53,740 bases of DNA from Paracoccaceae bacterium (GCA_024640245.1 JAHEFH010000003.1:1-53740), one strand, 5' to 3'; numbered from the stretch's first letter, positions 8,757 through 18,311 are shown. The notes: generated by a model from the sequence alone, not told the origin. Numbers and translations: made by a program.

Positions 8757-10268
8757 ATGGATGTCGAGCTTCGAGGCATAACCAAGCGGTTTGGTCCAGT
8801 TGTGGCCAACGATGGCGTGAACCTAACCATTCGCGGTGGCGAGGTGCTGGGCCTGTTGGGCGAGAACGGCGCCGGAAAATCGACAATGATGAACATTCTC
8901 TCCGGACTTTACCGGCCGGATGAGGGTGAGATTCTTGTCAACGGAAAGGCCGTCGTTTTTGAAGGGCCCGGCGACGGGATTTCTGCCGGAATTGGAATGG
9001 TACACCAGCATTTCATGCTCGTACCCGTCTTTACCGTGGCCGAAAATGTGGTTCTCGGAGTCGAACCAACCGGGCGGCTCGACTATCTTGACCTGAAGAC
9101 CGCGCGCGAACAGGTGCGCGAGATCAACGACGAGTACGGACTTGAGGTCGATCCGGACGCGCTGATCGAAAATCTGCCAGTCGGCATTCAGCAGCGGGTG
9201 GAAATCCTCAAGGTTCTGTTCCGGTCGGCTGACGTGCTCATTCTGGACGAACCGACAGCAGTTCTGACCCCGCAGGAAGTCGACGAGTTTTTCGAGATCG
9301 TCAAAAGCCTGCGCGACGCGGGCAAGGCGATTGTTTTCATCACCCACAAGCTGCATGAGATCCTTGAAATCTCGGATCGGATCAGCGTGTTGCGCGGCGG
9401 GCGTATTACCGGCGAGGGAGATCCCAAGACGGTGACCACGGAAGAGTTGGCAGAGATGATGGTCGGTCGCCCGGTGAGTTTCGAGGTCGACAAGACACCC
9501 AGCCAGCCTGGCGAGTCGATGCTCGAAGTGCGCGATCTGGTGGTGCTGCGCGACAATGACGAGATTGCGGTCGACCACCTGTCCCTGAACGTGCGTTCGG
9601 GCGAGGTTGTAGGTATCGCCGGAGTACAGGGCAACGGCCAGTCGGCGCTGGTCGAGGCGATCACTGGGCTTACCCGCCCGGTGCATGGTGAGATTCTGTT
9701 TCAGGGTGCTGATATCACACGCAGTTCGGTGCGCGCGCGCCACCGGATGGGCATGGCGCATATCCCCGAGGACCGGCACAAAAGCGGGATGATTTCAAAC
9801 TTTACCGTGGCCGAGAACATGGTGCTTAACTCGTATTACGCCCCGGCATTTTCCAACGGCCCGCAAATCGACTGGCGAAGGGTGAACCAGACCGCCGCCA
9901 AATTCTGTGTAGATTTCGACGTGCGAACCCCCAGCGTGTTCCTGCGCGCGGGCAACCTGTCGGGCGGAAACCAGCAGAAAATGGTTGTGGCGCGTGAACT
10001 CGAGCGCGAAACCCGGCTGGTGATCGCCGCGCAGCCGACGCGGGGGCTTGACGTCGGATCAATCGAATACATCCATGAACGGCTGATCGCGTCTCGTGAT
10101 GAAGGTGATGGGGTGCTGATCGTCTCGTCTGAACTGGACGAAATCATGGGACTGTCCGACCGCATCCTCGTTATGTTCGAGGGCCGGATCGTGGCAGAGT
10201 TTGATGCAAGCAAGGGCCCGGTCGACCGCAACGCCGTCGGACTGGCTATGGCGGGGGCGGCGGCATGA
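8757..10268 (+). CDS. ABC transporter ATP-binding protein, two fused ATPase domains (nucleoside type)
   Basis: A 503-residue protein with tandem ATPase domains, as in sugar and nucleoside importers. The first half has Walker A GENGAGKST, a degenerate signature (LPVGIQQRVEI) and Walker B LILDEPTAVLTP. The second half has a non-canonical Walker A (GVQGNGQSALVE, no GK-S/T), signature LSGGNQQKMVVA and a B-site with AAQPTRGLDVGS. This asymmetry is normal for the family. I chose the ATG at 8757 because GGGAGGG lies 9 bases upstream; the frame is open back to 8685, but that extension has no homology I can see. It overlaps the next gene by 4 bases (ATGA), indicating coupled translation. Confidence 0.92.
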   Translation: MDVELRGITKRFGPVVANDGVNLTIRGGEVLGLLGENGAGKSTMMNILSGLYRPDEGEILVNGKAVVFEGPGDGISAGIGMVHQHFMLVPVFTVAENVVLGVEPTGRLDYLDLKTAREQVREINDEYGLEVDPDALIENLPVGIQQRVEILKVLFRSADVLILDEPTAVLTPQEVDEFFEIVKSLRDAGKAIVFITHKLHEILEISDRISVLRGGRITGEGDPKTVTTEELAEMMVGRPVSFEVDKTPSQPGESMLEVRDLVVLRDNDEIAVDHLSLNVRSGEVVGIAGVQGNGQSALVEAITGLTRPVHGEILFQGADITRSSVRARHRMGMAHIPEDRHKSGMISNFTVAENMVLNSYYAPAFSNGPQIDWRRVNQTAAKFCVDFDVRTPSVFLRAGNLSGGNQQKMVVARELERETRLVIAAQPTRGLDVGSIEYIHERLIASRDEGDGVLIVSSELDEIMGLSDRILVMFEGRIVAEFDASKGPVDRNAVGLAMAGAAA

Positions 10269-11413
10269 GCGAAAAGACCGATATCAACGCAGAAATGAAC
10301 AGGCTGCTGGCGCGTGCGACGCGCGACCGGTCTGATATTGAAGACCTTGTCGTCGTGCCGGTTTTTGCCGTTATTGTGGCCCTGATCCTCGGAGCAGCTA
10401 CTATGCTGGCGACCGGCGTGGACCTCGCCACAATCGGAAAAAGTTTCGTGGCGCTGTTTGTCGGCTCGGTAGGATCGCTTAACGCGATATCCGAAACACT
10501 GACCGCCGCGATCCCTCTGGTGCTGGCGGGGCTTGGCCTGGCGCTGGGCTTTCGCGCCGGGCTTTTCAACATCGGGGCCGAAGGTCAGCTCTTGCTGGGT
10601 GGCGTGGCCGCCGTGGTCTTTGGCTTTTCCTTTCCAGACCTGCCGTTTGTGGTGCTGATGCCATTATGCTTGCTCGCTGGTGCGCTAACAGGTGCGTTTT
10701 ATGCGTCAATCGCAGGCGCGCTCAAGGCTGCCACCGGGGCGCATGAGGTCATTTCGACCATCATGCTCAACCTCATTTCCTACCGGCTTCTCGACTATCT
10801 TCTGCGCAGCCCCTGGATCCAGAAGGAGGGCCGGTCGGACCCCATTTCGAAATCCGTGCCAGACAATGCGCAACTGCCAAGGTTGCTGGACTGGATCGAG
10901 CCGAACCTGCGACTGCATGCGGGCATCTTCGTGATGCTGATCGCAGTTTTCGTGGTCTATTGGATCCTCTTCCGGTCAAAAATCGGTTTTGCCTTCCGCG
11001 CAAGCGGTGAAAATCCGGATGCGGCGCGCTATGCGGGGATGCATTCCGGGCTGATCATCGTGGCGGCGATGGCCTCGGCCGGCGCGCTCGCCGGACTTGC
11101 CGGGGCCGCCCAGGTTCTGGGAGTGCTTGATCGTGCATCGCCCGGTTTTTCAGCCGGAATCGGCTTTGATGCCATCGCGGTGGCGCTTCTGGGCAGGTCG
11201 CACCCATTGGGCGTGCTGTTTGCCGGAGTATTGTTCGGCGGGCTGGAAGCTGGCGGGCGCCAGATGCAGGTAGATGCAGGCGTGTCGATCGACATCATCG
11301 GCATCATCCAGGCGCTGATCATCGTCTTCATCGCCGCTCCGTTACTGGTGCGGGCGATCTTTCCGTGGGGCTTTCGCCGAACCGGTGACAATCACGGAGG
11401 GAAAGGGAAATGA
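10265..11413 (+). CDS. ABC transporter permease (nucleoside type), first subunit
   Basis: A 382-residue membrane protein with about nine hydrophobic segments. It carries the branched-chain/ribose-type permease landmarks ALGFRAGLFNIGAEGQLLLG, GAHEVISTIMLN and GFAFRASGENPDAARYAGM. These match the YufP/NupB-like permeases that pair with BMP-type binding proteins. Start and stop overlap the flanking genes by 4 bases on both sides, so the ATPase and both permeases are translationally coupled. The two permeases would form the heterodimeric channel. Confidence 0.9.
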   Translation: MSEKTDINAEMNRLLARATRDRSDIEDLVVVPVFAVIVALILGAATMLATGVDLATIGKSFVALFVGSVGSLNAISETLTAAIPLVLAGLGLALGFRAGLFNIGAEGQLLLGGVAAVVFGFSFPDLPFVVLMPLCLLAGALTGAFYASIAGALKAATGAHEVISTIMLNLISYRLLDYLLRSPWIQKEGRSDPISKSVPDNAQLPRLLDWIEPNLRLHAGIFVMLIAVFVVYWILFRSKIGFAFRASGENPDAARYAGMHSGLIIVAAMASAGALAGLAGAAQVLGVLDRASPGFSAGIGFDAIAVALLGRSHPLGVLFAGVLFGGLEAGGRQMQVDAGVSIDIIGIIQALIIVFIAAPLLVRAIFPWGFRRTGDNHGGKGK

Positions 11414-12684
11414 CCGTCGCAACCACTAACACCGCTACCGCTTCCGGCCAGAAACTGGACGTGGGCAAGCAACGTCGGGCCCGGATCACCGGTGCCGTTA
11501 TGATTGGCTTGGCACTGCTTGTGCTGCTCGTCCTGGGCGTAGACGGTGGTGAGCAGGCCACCTTCCGCCTTTCGCGCCCGACCGACACATGGGTGCTGCC
11601 CGACCTTGTCGTGCCAGCCGGTCCGTTCAACTATGTCGCTGCCACGGTGCTTGCCTTTCTGGGTGCGCGCCAGTTCCTGCAAGGGGGAGTGCGCTGGACC
11701 TCGCTTTCGCTGGGTTTCGGGCTGGCCATTCTGGTCATGGCTTTCCTGGTCTGGGCCACCGCGGGCAAGGCGTTTTCGCTCACCGGTATGCTGCAGGCAA
11801 CTATGGTGCGTGCGGTTCCGATCGCGCTTGGCGGGCTGGCCGGAGTGCTGTGCGAGCGGGTCGCAGTCGTGAACATCGCGATCGAGGGCATGCTGTTGGC
11901 CGGTGCCTTCACCGGCGCGCTAATGGGATCGCTTCTGGGCGGATGGGGCGGGCTTGTAGCCGCGGTCGCCGTCGGCGGTGCTTTTGGCTTTTTCCTCGCG
12001 GCTCTTGTGGTGACCTTCAGAATGGATCAAATCATCGCGGGCGTGGTGATCAACCTTTTCGTTCTGGGGTTAACTAGTTACGTCAGTTCGCAGGTGTTCG
12101 CTGATCTGCGTCACCTGAACAACGCTCCGGTGTTCAGGGCTTGGAAGATCCCCGTGCTGAGCGATATACCGGTCATCGGGCCGATGCTGTTCTATCAGAA
12201 CATCTTTGTTTACGGCGCGCTTATATTAGTGGCGATTGCGACCTACTACCTTTTCCACACCCGCAGTGGATTACGGGCCCGCGCGGTCGGTGAGCATCCG
12301 CGCGCTGCCGACACGCTGGGTGTCAACGTCTACCGCACCCGCTATATTCACGTGACATTGGGGGGTATGGTTGCAGGTTTCGGAGGGGCTTGGTTCACAC
12401 TGGGTTCGGTCGGGCGGTTCGACGAAAATATGACTGGCGGACGCGGGTTCATCGGTCTAGCAGCAATGATCTTTGGCCGCTGGCATCCGGTTGGTGCACT
12501 TGCCGCCGCCCTGGTCTTTGGATTTGCCGATTCACTCCAACAGAAACTCGCACTTTTGCGGACTCCGATCCCCTCCGAATTTCTGGCGATGTCGCCTTAT
12601 ATTGCCACAATCATCGTTGTGGCAGGATTGGTCGGCAAGGCTCGTCCGCCTGCCGCCGATGGCAAACCCTACGTGAAGGAGTAG
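11410..12684 (+). CDS. ABC transporter permease (nucleoside type), second subunit
   Basis: A 424-residue membrane protein and the second permease of the set. It shows MVRAVPIALGGLAGVLCERV, VNIAIEGMLLAGAF, MDQIIAGVVINLF and LRARAVGEHPRAADTLGVNV, the YufQ/NupC-type pattern. It is longer than its partner because of about 100 extra N-terminal residues containing two to three more hydrophobic helices. It is the last gene of the operon. The following 370 bases hold no recognisable gene and no clear terminator. Confidence 0.9.
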   Translation: MTVATTNTATASGQKLDVGKQRRARITGAVMIGLALLVLLVLGVDGGEQATFRLSRPTDTWVLPDLVVPAGPFNYVAATVLAFLGARQFLQGGVRWTSLSLGFGLAILVMAFLVWATAGKAFSLTGMLQATMVRAVPIALGGLAGVLCERVAVVNIAIEGMLLAGAFTGALMGSLLGGWGGLVAAVAVGGAFGFFLAALVVTFRMDQIIAGVVINLFVLGLTSYVSSQVFADLRHLNNAPVFRAWKIPVLSDIPVIGPMLFYQNIFVYGALILVAIATYYLFHTRSGLRARAVGEHPRAADTLGVNVYRTRYIHVTLGGMVAGFGGAWFTLGSVGRFDENMTGGRGFIGLAAMIFGRWHPVGALAAALVFGFADSLQQKLALLRTPIPSEFLAMSPYIATIIVVAGLVGKARPPAADGKPYVKE

Positions 12685-13060
12685 ATAAGCCCAATCTGAC
12701 CGATATTCCGGCAACTTTTCCACTTGAGCATCGAGCATGATCTTTGTGGCGCCCTGATTCTTGCTTTCTTTGATCTGAGCAGGGATTTAGTCGCGCACAA
12801 GCTTTCCCATAACCGCCGTGTTCCTAACGGGTGCGTACGAACTCGATCCCCTTGAAATGATCGAACGACTGTTTTCCCGAAGGTGGCAGTAGGCGTGAGC
12901 CACAGGCGATCCTGCCAAAATTACTGGACGCATTTTTCAAGACTTAATGCTCAACCCTAAATCATAGTCTAAAGATTAAAGTGTTGCGTCCACCTTGAGC
13001 CCATCCCACATGCTGACTATCGCCGAGTAGAATGGGCCTCCACGTTTTGGATTTCCTACT
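12685..13060. other. Non-coding, apparently decayed stretch
   Basis: About 375 bases without a supportable ORF. Base composition is more AT-rich than the flanks and stop codons are frequent in all frames. It leads directly into a broken copy of the ychF 3' end, so I interpret it as decaying DNA. No terminal inverted repeats or intact transposase motif were found. Confidence 0.4.
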
Positions 13061-13200
13061 CTACTTGCCAAAGAAAAATGCAAAACGTCGCCGTCGGCAA
13101 CCTTATAGGTCTTGCCCTCGCCCCACATCTTGCCGGCCCTGCTCGCCGCCGAACCTCTTCCCGCCTCAGTAAGAAATTGTTTCGGAGTAAATAAATTCGT
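13061..13200 (-). pseudogene. Degenerate copy of the ychF 3' end (TGS domain)
   Basis: Minus-strand sequence that encodes AGKMWGEGKTYKVADGDVLH, matching the C-terminus of the intact YchF encoded 1 kb away ([20 protein letters not shown]). By hand alignment, 13077-13137 and 14112-14172 agree at 52 of 61 bases. Beyond that, GTAAGA-ATTGTTTC (from 13169) matches GTAAGATATTGTTTC (from 14215), but the interval is 11 bases shorter. At the 3' end a 1-base deletion puts the ancestral stop (CTA at 13061-13063, minus-strand TAG) out of frame. The open frame therefore reads on to 12976 as meaningless sequence. No GTPase domain is present. It is best read as a partial duplication in decay. Confidence 0.75.
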
Positions 13201-13454
13201 GGTCTTGAACATGGATTGGAATCCCAAGAGGTGCCCGTAATTCGATATTGATCAAGATCATGGCGCCAAATGGGCGCTCATTTTAACCTGACCGCATATA
13301 GTTGAGGGGTTTAGACGATGAATAGTGCCGTAATTTTTGTTTCTTGCATAATTTTGGCCGTGAGTGCCCAAGCGGAAATATTCATGAAACGTCCAGCCTT
13401 GGCCGATCGCCGGACCGGTCCGGACCAATGATTTTTTCCAAATGGGGCGTACGA

Positions 13455-14048
13455 ATGTTTGACACTGGAAATCCAAAAATTCGCAAATTCTGCGCAATCT
13501 TGGCCCTCGCAATCGGCCTAGCGGAACACACGCCGGCAACCGCCGAGGGCCGATGGTACGGTTCCGGCTTTGCCGGCGCCATGACCGAAAACGAATGGGA
13601 AAAAGTCTTTGACCCGAGCACGCTGAAATTTGCCGGCTCAGCCCTGATAGGAATAGCCGTGGGATGGGAGCGTCCGATTGGTGACAGCCGGTTCAGCTAC
13701 GGGTTCGAGGCACAGGCCGTCGGGCATTCCGGACGGCAGGATCATTTCGAATTCAACCTTCCGCTGGTGCTGCGCTACACACCGACGCAGCCCCGTCGGT
13801 TCCGGTTCAAGAGCGTGGCCTTCGGCATCGGCCCATCCTATGCCACAAAAATTCCCCAGGTCGAGATCGACCGAAAAGGGGAATCCCAACGAACTCTGAT
13901 CTATTGGATGGGGGAGCTTGAATTCACCCGACCGCAACCAGACGAAAGTCTGTATTTCCGGCTACATCACCGATCGGACGGCTACGGGCTTATGGAAGCC
14001 GAAAGCGGTTCAACCGGATTGGTCCTTGGATGGCGCAGATCATTCTGA
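13455..14048 (+). CDS. Outer-membrane beta-barrel protein, possibly PagL-like
   Basis: A 197-residue exported protein. The start at 13455 gives a basic stretch followed by a hydrophobic core (CAILALAIGLAEHTPATAEG) as signal peptide; an in-frame ATG at 13428 is an alternative. The mature part has alternating hydrophobic strands and ends in LVLGWRRSF, a terminal phenylalanine typical of outer-membrane barrels. Near the end, LHHRSDGYG contains an H-x-S pair (H172, S174 from this start) like the catalytic motif of PagL lipid A 3-O-deacylases (acyloxyacyl hydrolase family). The family assignment is tentative. It converges on ychF with only 46 bases between the stop codons. Confidence 0.55.
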   Translation: MFDTGNPKIRKFCAILALAIGLAEHTPATAEGRWYGSGFAGAMTENEWEKVFDPSTLKFAGSALIGIAVGWERPIGDSRFSYGFEAQAVGHSGRQDHFEFNLPLVLRYTPTQPRRFRFKSVAFGIGPSYATKIPQVEIDRKGESQRTLIYWMGELEFTRPQPDESLYFRLHHRSDGYGLMEAESGSTGLVLGWRRSF

Positions 14049-14094
14049 ACCGGAACTACTGCCCCGGATCAGTTAGACTTGCGGCCTCAAAACC

Positions 14095-15192
14095 CTATTT
14101 GCTGAACAGGAAATGCAGAACGTCGCCGTCCATGACCTTGTAGGTCTTGCCCTCGGCGCGCATCTTGCCGGCTTCTTTCGCGCCCTGCTCGCCATTGTAC
14201 GTCAAGTAATCTTCGTAAGATATTGTTTCAGCTCGAATAAAGCCTTTTTCAAAGTCGCCGTGAATGACACCAGCTGCTTGTGGGGCCGATGTTCCCTTGC
14301 GGATCGTCCAAGCGCGAGCCTCTTTCGGTCCCACTGTGAAATATGTTTGTAAACCAAGCAGTTCGTAGCCTGCCTTAATGATGCGGTCCAAGCCCGCCTC
14401 GTGCAGACCGAGCTCGTCCAGAAACATCTCGGCTTCTTCACGGGCAAGCTGGCTGATCTCTTCTTCGATCGCTGCCGAAATCACAACTGCCGCCGCGCCC
14501 TGTTCGGCCGCCATCTTGGCGACCCGTGCAGAATGGGCGTTGCCCTCGGCGGCGTTTTCTTCCTCGACGTTGCAAACATAGAGCACCGGTTTCGCCGACA
14601 GCAGTTGCAGCATGTCCCAGTTCTTTTTCTCGTCCGCCGCGATCTCCACCGTGCGTGCCGGCTTGCCGGCCTCGATCGCGGTGCGTGCGCGATCCAGCAG
14701 GTCGTTCTGCGCCGCCGCCTCTTTGTCGCCGCCCTTGATCTTGCGCACCAGGTTGGCCTGACGGCGCTCGATGCTTTCCAGGTCGGCCAGCATCAGCTCG
14801 GTCTCGATGGTTTCGGCATCCTCGATCGGATCGACGCGGCCATCGACATGGGTCACGTCGTCATCCTCGAAGCACCGCAGCACATGGGCAATGGCGTCGC
14901 ATTCGCGGATGTTGGCCAGAAACTGGTTGCCCAGCCCCTCACCCTTGGACGCGCCTTTGACCAGACCCGCGATATCGACGAATGTCATGCGGGCCGGAAT
15001 GATCTTGGCCGAACCCGCGATTTCCGCCAGTTTGTCGAGCCGCGCGTCCGGGACAGAGACTTCGCCGATATTGGGCTCGATCGTACAGAAAGGAAAATTT
15101 GCCGCCTGAGCCGCAGCGGTTCTGGTCAGCGCGTTGAACAATGTGGACTTCCCCACATTCGGCAAACCTACGATTCCAGTTTTAAAACCCAT
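14095..15192 (-). CDS. ychF: Redox-regulated ATPase/GTPase YchF (OLA1 family)
   Basis: A 365-residue protein of the usual YchF length, starting [20 protein letters not shown]. It has Walker [10 protein letters not shown], the G3 region [19 protein letters not shown] and, in place of the canonical NKxD, the variant NVEE (YVCNVEEEN). That variant is typical of YchF and explains its ATP preference. The C-terminal TGS domain ends [17 protein letters not shown]. The ATG at 15192 was chosen over a 35-codon upstream extension because it gives the family N-terminus. It is a ribosome-associated protein linked to stress responses. A decayed copy of its last 45 codons lies at 13061-13200. Confidence 0.96.
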   Translation of the reverse strand: MGFKTGIVGLPNVGKSTLFNALTRTAAAQAANFPFCTIEPNIGEVSVPDARLDKLAEIAGSAKIIPARMTFVDIAGLVKGASKGEGLGNQFLANIRECDAIAHVLRCFEDDDVTHVDGRVDPIEDAETIETELMLADLESIERRQANLVRKIKGGDKEAAAQNDLLDRARTAIEAGKPARTVEIAADEKKNWDMLQLLSAKPVLYVCNVEEENAAEGNAHSARVAKMAAEQGAAAVVISAAIEEEISQLAREEAEMFLDELGLHEAGLDRIIKAGYELLGLQTYFTVGPKEARAWTIRKGTSAPQAAGVIHGDFEKGFIRAETISYEDYLTYNGEQGAKEAGKMRAEGKTYKVMDGDVLHFLFSK

Positions 15193-15327
15193 TTTCCGAC
15201 CTTCCAGACAGCATTTTGGCGCATGTAGGGTCCAAGGCGGCCCAACGTCAAGCCGGACATGCGTTTTGCCATTGATTTTCGCCCTTCTTTGACGCAAACC
15301 AAGAGCCGGAATTCAAGGGGGCCATCC

Positions 15328-16119
15328 ATGTCACGCATCGACCGGAAATTCGCAGAGCTGAAGGCGCAAGGCAAATCGGCCTTCGTTTCCTATATCATGG
15401 CGGGCGATCCCGACTATGACACTTCGCTTGCGGTAATGAAGGGTTTGCCCGCCGCCGGTGTGGACATCATCGAGCTTGGCGCACCCTTTACCGACCCGAT
15501 GGCCGACGGCCCGGCGATCCAGCTTGCCGGACAGCGCGCGCTGGCCGCCGGCATGACGCTGAACAAGGTGCTGGCGATGATCACCGAGTTCCGCAAGACC
15601 GACGACACGACGCCGATTGTCCTGATGGGGTATTATAACCCGATCTACAACCACGGCGTCGACGCCTTTCTGGTCGATGCCAAGGCAGCCGGCATCGACG
15701 GCTTGATCGTGGTGGACCTGCCCCCCGAAGAGGACGAGGAGCTTTGCATTCCCGCCAATAAGGCAGGGCTCAATTTCATCCGCCTGGCGACGCCCACGAC
15801 CGACGCCAAGCGCCTGCCCAAGGTTTTGCAGAACACTTCGGGCTTTATCTATTACGTCGCGGTCAAGGGCATCACCGGCTCTGGCTCGGCCACTGCCGCT
15901 ACGGTCGCTCCGGAAGTCGCCCGCATCCAGAAAGCCGGCAACCTGCCGGTTTGCGTCGGTTTCGGCATCAAGACGCCCCAGGACGCGGAAAACATGGCCC
16001 GCGTCGCGGATGGCGCCGTGGTGGGCTCGGCCATCGTCGAACGGCTGGCGGCCGGACAATCGCCCGAGCAGGTTCTGGGCTTCGTGAAGGAACTGTCCGA
16101 CGGGGCGCATCGGGCCTGA
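15328..16119 (+). CDS. trpA: Tryptophan synthase alpha chain
   Basis: A 263-residue TIM barrel that cleaves indole-3-glycerol phosphate to indole and glyceraldehyde 3-phosphate. The catalytic pair falls at E49 (DIIELGAPF) and D60 (TDPMADGP), the same numbering as the enterobacterial enzyme. The phosphate loop segment GITGSGSA is also present. The start at 15328 ([20 protein letters not shown]) is the family start. It is divergent from ychF with a 135-base gap. No trpB is adjacent, so the alpha gene stands apart from its partner here. Confidence 0.97.
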   Translation: MSRIDRKFAELKAQGKSAFVSYIMAGDPDYDTSLAVMKGLPAAGVDIIELGAPFTDPMADGPAIQLAGQRALAAGMTLNKVLAMITEFRKTDDTTPIVLMGYYNPIYNHGVDAFLVDAKAAGIDGLIVVDLPPEEDEELCIPANKAGLNFIRLATPTTDAKRLPKVLQNTSGFIYYVAVKGITGSGSATAATVAPEVARIQKAGNLPVCVGFGIKTPQDAENMARVADGAVVGSAIVERLAAGQSPEQVLGFVKELSDGAHRA

Positions 16120-16140
16120 GCCCTACAAAAAGCAACAAAA

Positions 16141-16159
16141 TGGTAAAACTACCTTACCA
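16141..16159. promoter_or_regulatory. Palindromic operator candidate upstream of lldD
   Basis: TGGTAA (16141-16146) and TTACCA (16154-16159) form a perfect inverted repeat with a 7-base spacer, preceding the lldD promoter candidate. TGGT/ACCA half-sites are typical of GntR/FadR-subfamily regulators such as LldR and PdhR, which control lactate and pyruvate genes. No such regulator gene is adjacent, so the assignment is inferred from the motif alone. Confidence 0.4.
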
Positions 16160-16177
16160 ATTCACGCCTGTTTTTGA

Positions 16178-16205
16178 TTGATCGGGGCGGACACGGCGCT
16201 ATAGA
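16178..16205 (+). promoter_or_regulatory. Candidate sigma-70 promoter of lldD
   Basis: TTGATC (16178-16183) and TATAGA (16200-16205) are separated by 16 bases and lie 38 bases before the lldD ATG. Each hexamer matches four of six consensus positions. Confidence 0.4.
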
Positions 16206-16242
16206 TTGTGCCGACCCCGCGACCCAAGATACGAGACCTGCC

Positions 16243-17406
16243 ATGCCCGTAATCACGAATATCGCCGACCTTAAAGCGCAATACAAACGTCGCGCGCCGA
16301 AAATGTTCTACGACTATTGCGAAAGCGGCAGTTGGACGGAACAGACTTTCCGCGACAACGTCGACGACTTTGCCGATCTCCGCCTGCGCCAGCGCGTAGC
16401 TGTCGATATGGCGAACCGGACCACGGCATCGCAGATGATCGGACAGGATGTGACAATGCCCGTCGCGTTGGCACCTGTCGGGCTGACGGGAATGCAATGC
16501 GCCGACGGAGAGATCAAGGCCGCGCGCGCCGCAGAGGCCTTCGGTGTTCCCTTCACCCTTTCCACCATGTCGATCGGCTCGATCGAGGATGTGGCGGCGG
16601 CGACGACGAAACCGTTCTGGTTCCAGCTCTACGTGATGAAGGACCGCGGCTTCATCAACGAACTGATCGACCGCGCCAAGGCTGCGAAATGCTCCGCCCT
16701 TGTGCTGACGCTCGACCTGCAATTGCTGGGCCAGCGCCACAAGGACCTTAAGAACGGCATGACCGCCCCGCCCCGCCTGACCATTCCAAACATCCTGAAC
16801 ATCATGACCAAACCGCGCTGGGCGCTGGGCATGCTGGGTGCAAAGGAACGCGGGTTCGGCAACTTGAAAACCTATCCTGATGCCGGCTCCAACATGGCCA
16901 GCCTGATGAAATGGATCGGCAGCCAGTTCGAACTGTCCCTGACATGGGACGACGTAGACTGGATCAAGAAACGCTGGGGCGGGCCGCTGATCATCAAGGG
17001 TGTTCTGGATGTGGAAGACGCCAAGAACGCGGTATCCGCGGGTGCCGACGCTATAGTGGTCTCGAACCACGGCGGGCGGCAGCTTGACGGCGCCCTGTCC
17101 TCGATCCGCGTTCTACCCGATATCGTCGACGCGGTCGGCGACAAGATCGAGGTGCATATGGACAGCGGAATACGCTCCGGTCAGGACGTGCTCAAGGCGC
17201 TCGCGCTGGGCGCCAAAGGGACCTACATCGGCCGCTCTTACATTTATGGTCTGGGGGCTGACGGCCAGGCCGGCGTAACAAAGGCGCTGGAAGTCATCCA
17301 CAAAGAGCTGGAAACCACCATGGGCCTGTGCGGCGCCACTAGGATCGACCAGCTCAACCGCGAAAAGCTATATATCCCGCAGGGTTTCCGCGGCCGCTGG
17401 GAATAG
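16243..17406 (+). CDS. lldD: FMN-dependent L-lactate dehydrogenase / alpha-hydroxy acid oxidase
   Basis: A 387-residue FMN enzyme of the alpha-hydroxy acid dehydrogenase family, which oxidises L-lactate to pyruvate and passes electrons to quinone. The active-site histidine is H276 in SNHGGRQLDG, with the substrate arginine in the same motif. The N-terminal part has KRRAPKMFYDYCESGSW and MPVALAPVGLTGMQ (FMN site). DSGIRSGQDVLKALALGAKG forms the phosphate-binding end. The start at 16243 gives the family N-terminus (MPVITNIADLKAQY). Glycolate or another hydroxy acid cannot be excluded as substrate. A TGGTAA-N7-TTACCA palindrome lies upstream. Confidence 0.88.
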   Translation: MPVITNIADLKAQYKRRAPKMFYDYCESGSWTEQTFRDNVDDFADLRLRQRVAVDMANRTTASQMIGQDVTMPVALAPVGLTGMQCADGEIKAARAAEAFGVPFTLSTMSIGSIEDVAAATTKPFWFQLYVMKDRGFINELIDRAKAAKCSALVLTLDLQLLGQRHKDLKNGMTAPPRLTIPNILNIMTKPRWALGMLGAKERGFGNLKTYPDAGSNMASLMKWIGSQFELSLTWDDVDWIKKRWGGPLIIKGVLDVEDAKNAVSAGADAIVVSNHGGRQLDGALSSIRVLPDIVDAVGDKIEVHMDSGIRSGQDVLKALALGAKGTYIGRSYIYGLGADGQAGVTKALEVIHKELETTMGLCGATRIDQLNREKLYIPQGFRGRWE

Positions 17407-17521
17407 GCCTAAAACCGCATTTTTCCCTTTCCATTATCGGGATTCTGCCCTATACGGCGCACTTCGCGTGGCTCTACACCCTTGGAGGAGGCCACTAATC
17501 TAAATCTTTTAGGAGAAGAAC

Positions 17522-18169
17522 ATGGCTGGGAATATACCCGATCTGATCGCCACGGTTCGCACGGGGACAGGCAAGGGGGCCGCCCGTCAAGCTCGCCGTG
17601 ACGGTTTGGTACCAGGAGTTGTTTATGGCGGAGGCACAGATCCTCTTCCGATCAACATCCAATTCAATGTGTTGCTGAAAAAGCTGAAAGAGGGCCGCTT
17701 TCTGTCGACGCTCTTCAACCTCAAGGTCGAAGGCCACGATGACGTCCGCGTTATCTGCCGCAACGTGCAGCGCCACGTTGTAAAGGATCTGCCGACACAC
17801 CTCGACCTGATGCGCCTGCACCGCAACACGCGGGTCAACCTGTACATCCCCGTCGAGTTCATCAACGAGGACATCTCTGTCGGCCTGAAACGCGGTGGCG
17901 TTCTGACCACAGTGCGTCCGGAAGTCGAACTGGTGGTTACTGCCGACAACATCCCGACCAGCATCGTTGTCGATCTGGCCAATGTGGATATCGGCGATAT
18001 CGTCCACATCTCTGACGTAACACTGCCCGAAGGCTCACGCCCGTCGATCACGGACCGCGACTTCGTTATTGCCAATATTTCCGCTCCAAGCAGCCTTAAA
18101 TCCGAAGGCGATGAAGAGGAAGAGGCAGAAGAAGCAGAAGTGGAAGAAGAAGAGACATCCGAAGAGTAG
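17522..18169 (+). CDS. rplY: 50S ribosomal protein L25 (Ctc-type, long form)
   Basis: A 215-residue L25/Ctc protein, which binds 5S rRNA in the large ribosomal subunit. The N-terminal L25 domain starts with [20 protein letters not shown] and VPGVVYGGG. The C-terminal Ctc domain contains [18 protein letters not shown]. The tail is very acidic ([20 protein letters not shown]), common in alphaproteobacterial forms. A TTAGGAG site precedes the ATG at 17522. A strong intrinsic terminator follows, but pth starts only 90 bases beyond it on the same strand. Confidence 0.95.
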   Translation: MAGNIPDLIATVRTGTGKGAARQARRDGLVPGVVYGGGTDPLPINIQFNVLLKKLKEGRFLSTLFNLKVEGHDDVRVICRNVQRHVVKDLPTHLDLMRLHRNTRVNLYIPVEFINEDISVGLKRGGVLTTVRPEVELVVTADNIPTSIVVDLANVDIGDIVHISDVTLPEGSRPSITDRDFVIANISAPSSLKSEGDEEEEAEEAEVEEEETSEE

Positions 18170-18191
18170 TCTTCGACCATGTTCAAATTCG

Positions 18192-18223
18192 AACGCCCGG
18201 GACTTCGCGTCCCGGGCGTTTTT
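18192..18223 (+). terminator. Intrinsic terminator after rplY
   Basis: A perfect 12-bp stem, AACGCCCGGGAC (18192-18203) / GTCCCGGGCGTT (18209-18220), has a TTCGC loop. It is followed by a run of T that begins inside the stem (18219-18223). It should separate rplY from pth transcription, at least in part. Confidence 0.88.
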
Positions 18224-18311
18224 CGTTTCACCGCATTGCCATCCGCTACGGCCCGCCATACATTTGGAACGATCTATCGGGGCCCTATGGCCCGCCTGAA
18301 CGGGAAGCGAC

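Noticed and set aside
12685-13060. Insertion sequence remnant
   Set aside because: Some short frames looked transposase-like, but no DDE motif, inverted repeats or target duplication could be found.
17407-17521. Leader peptide or r-protein-binding RNA before rplY
   Set aside because: A second GGAGG string upstream of the real ribosome-binding site is not followed by a start codon, and no defined structure was apparent.
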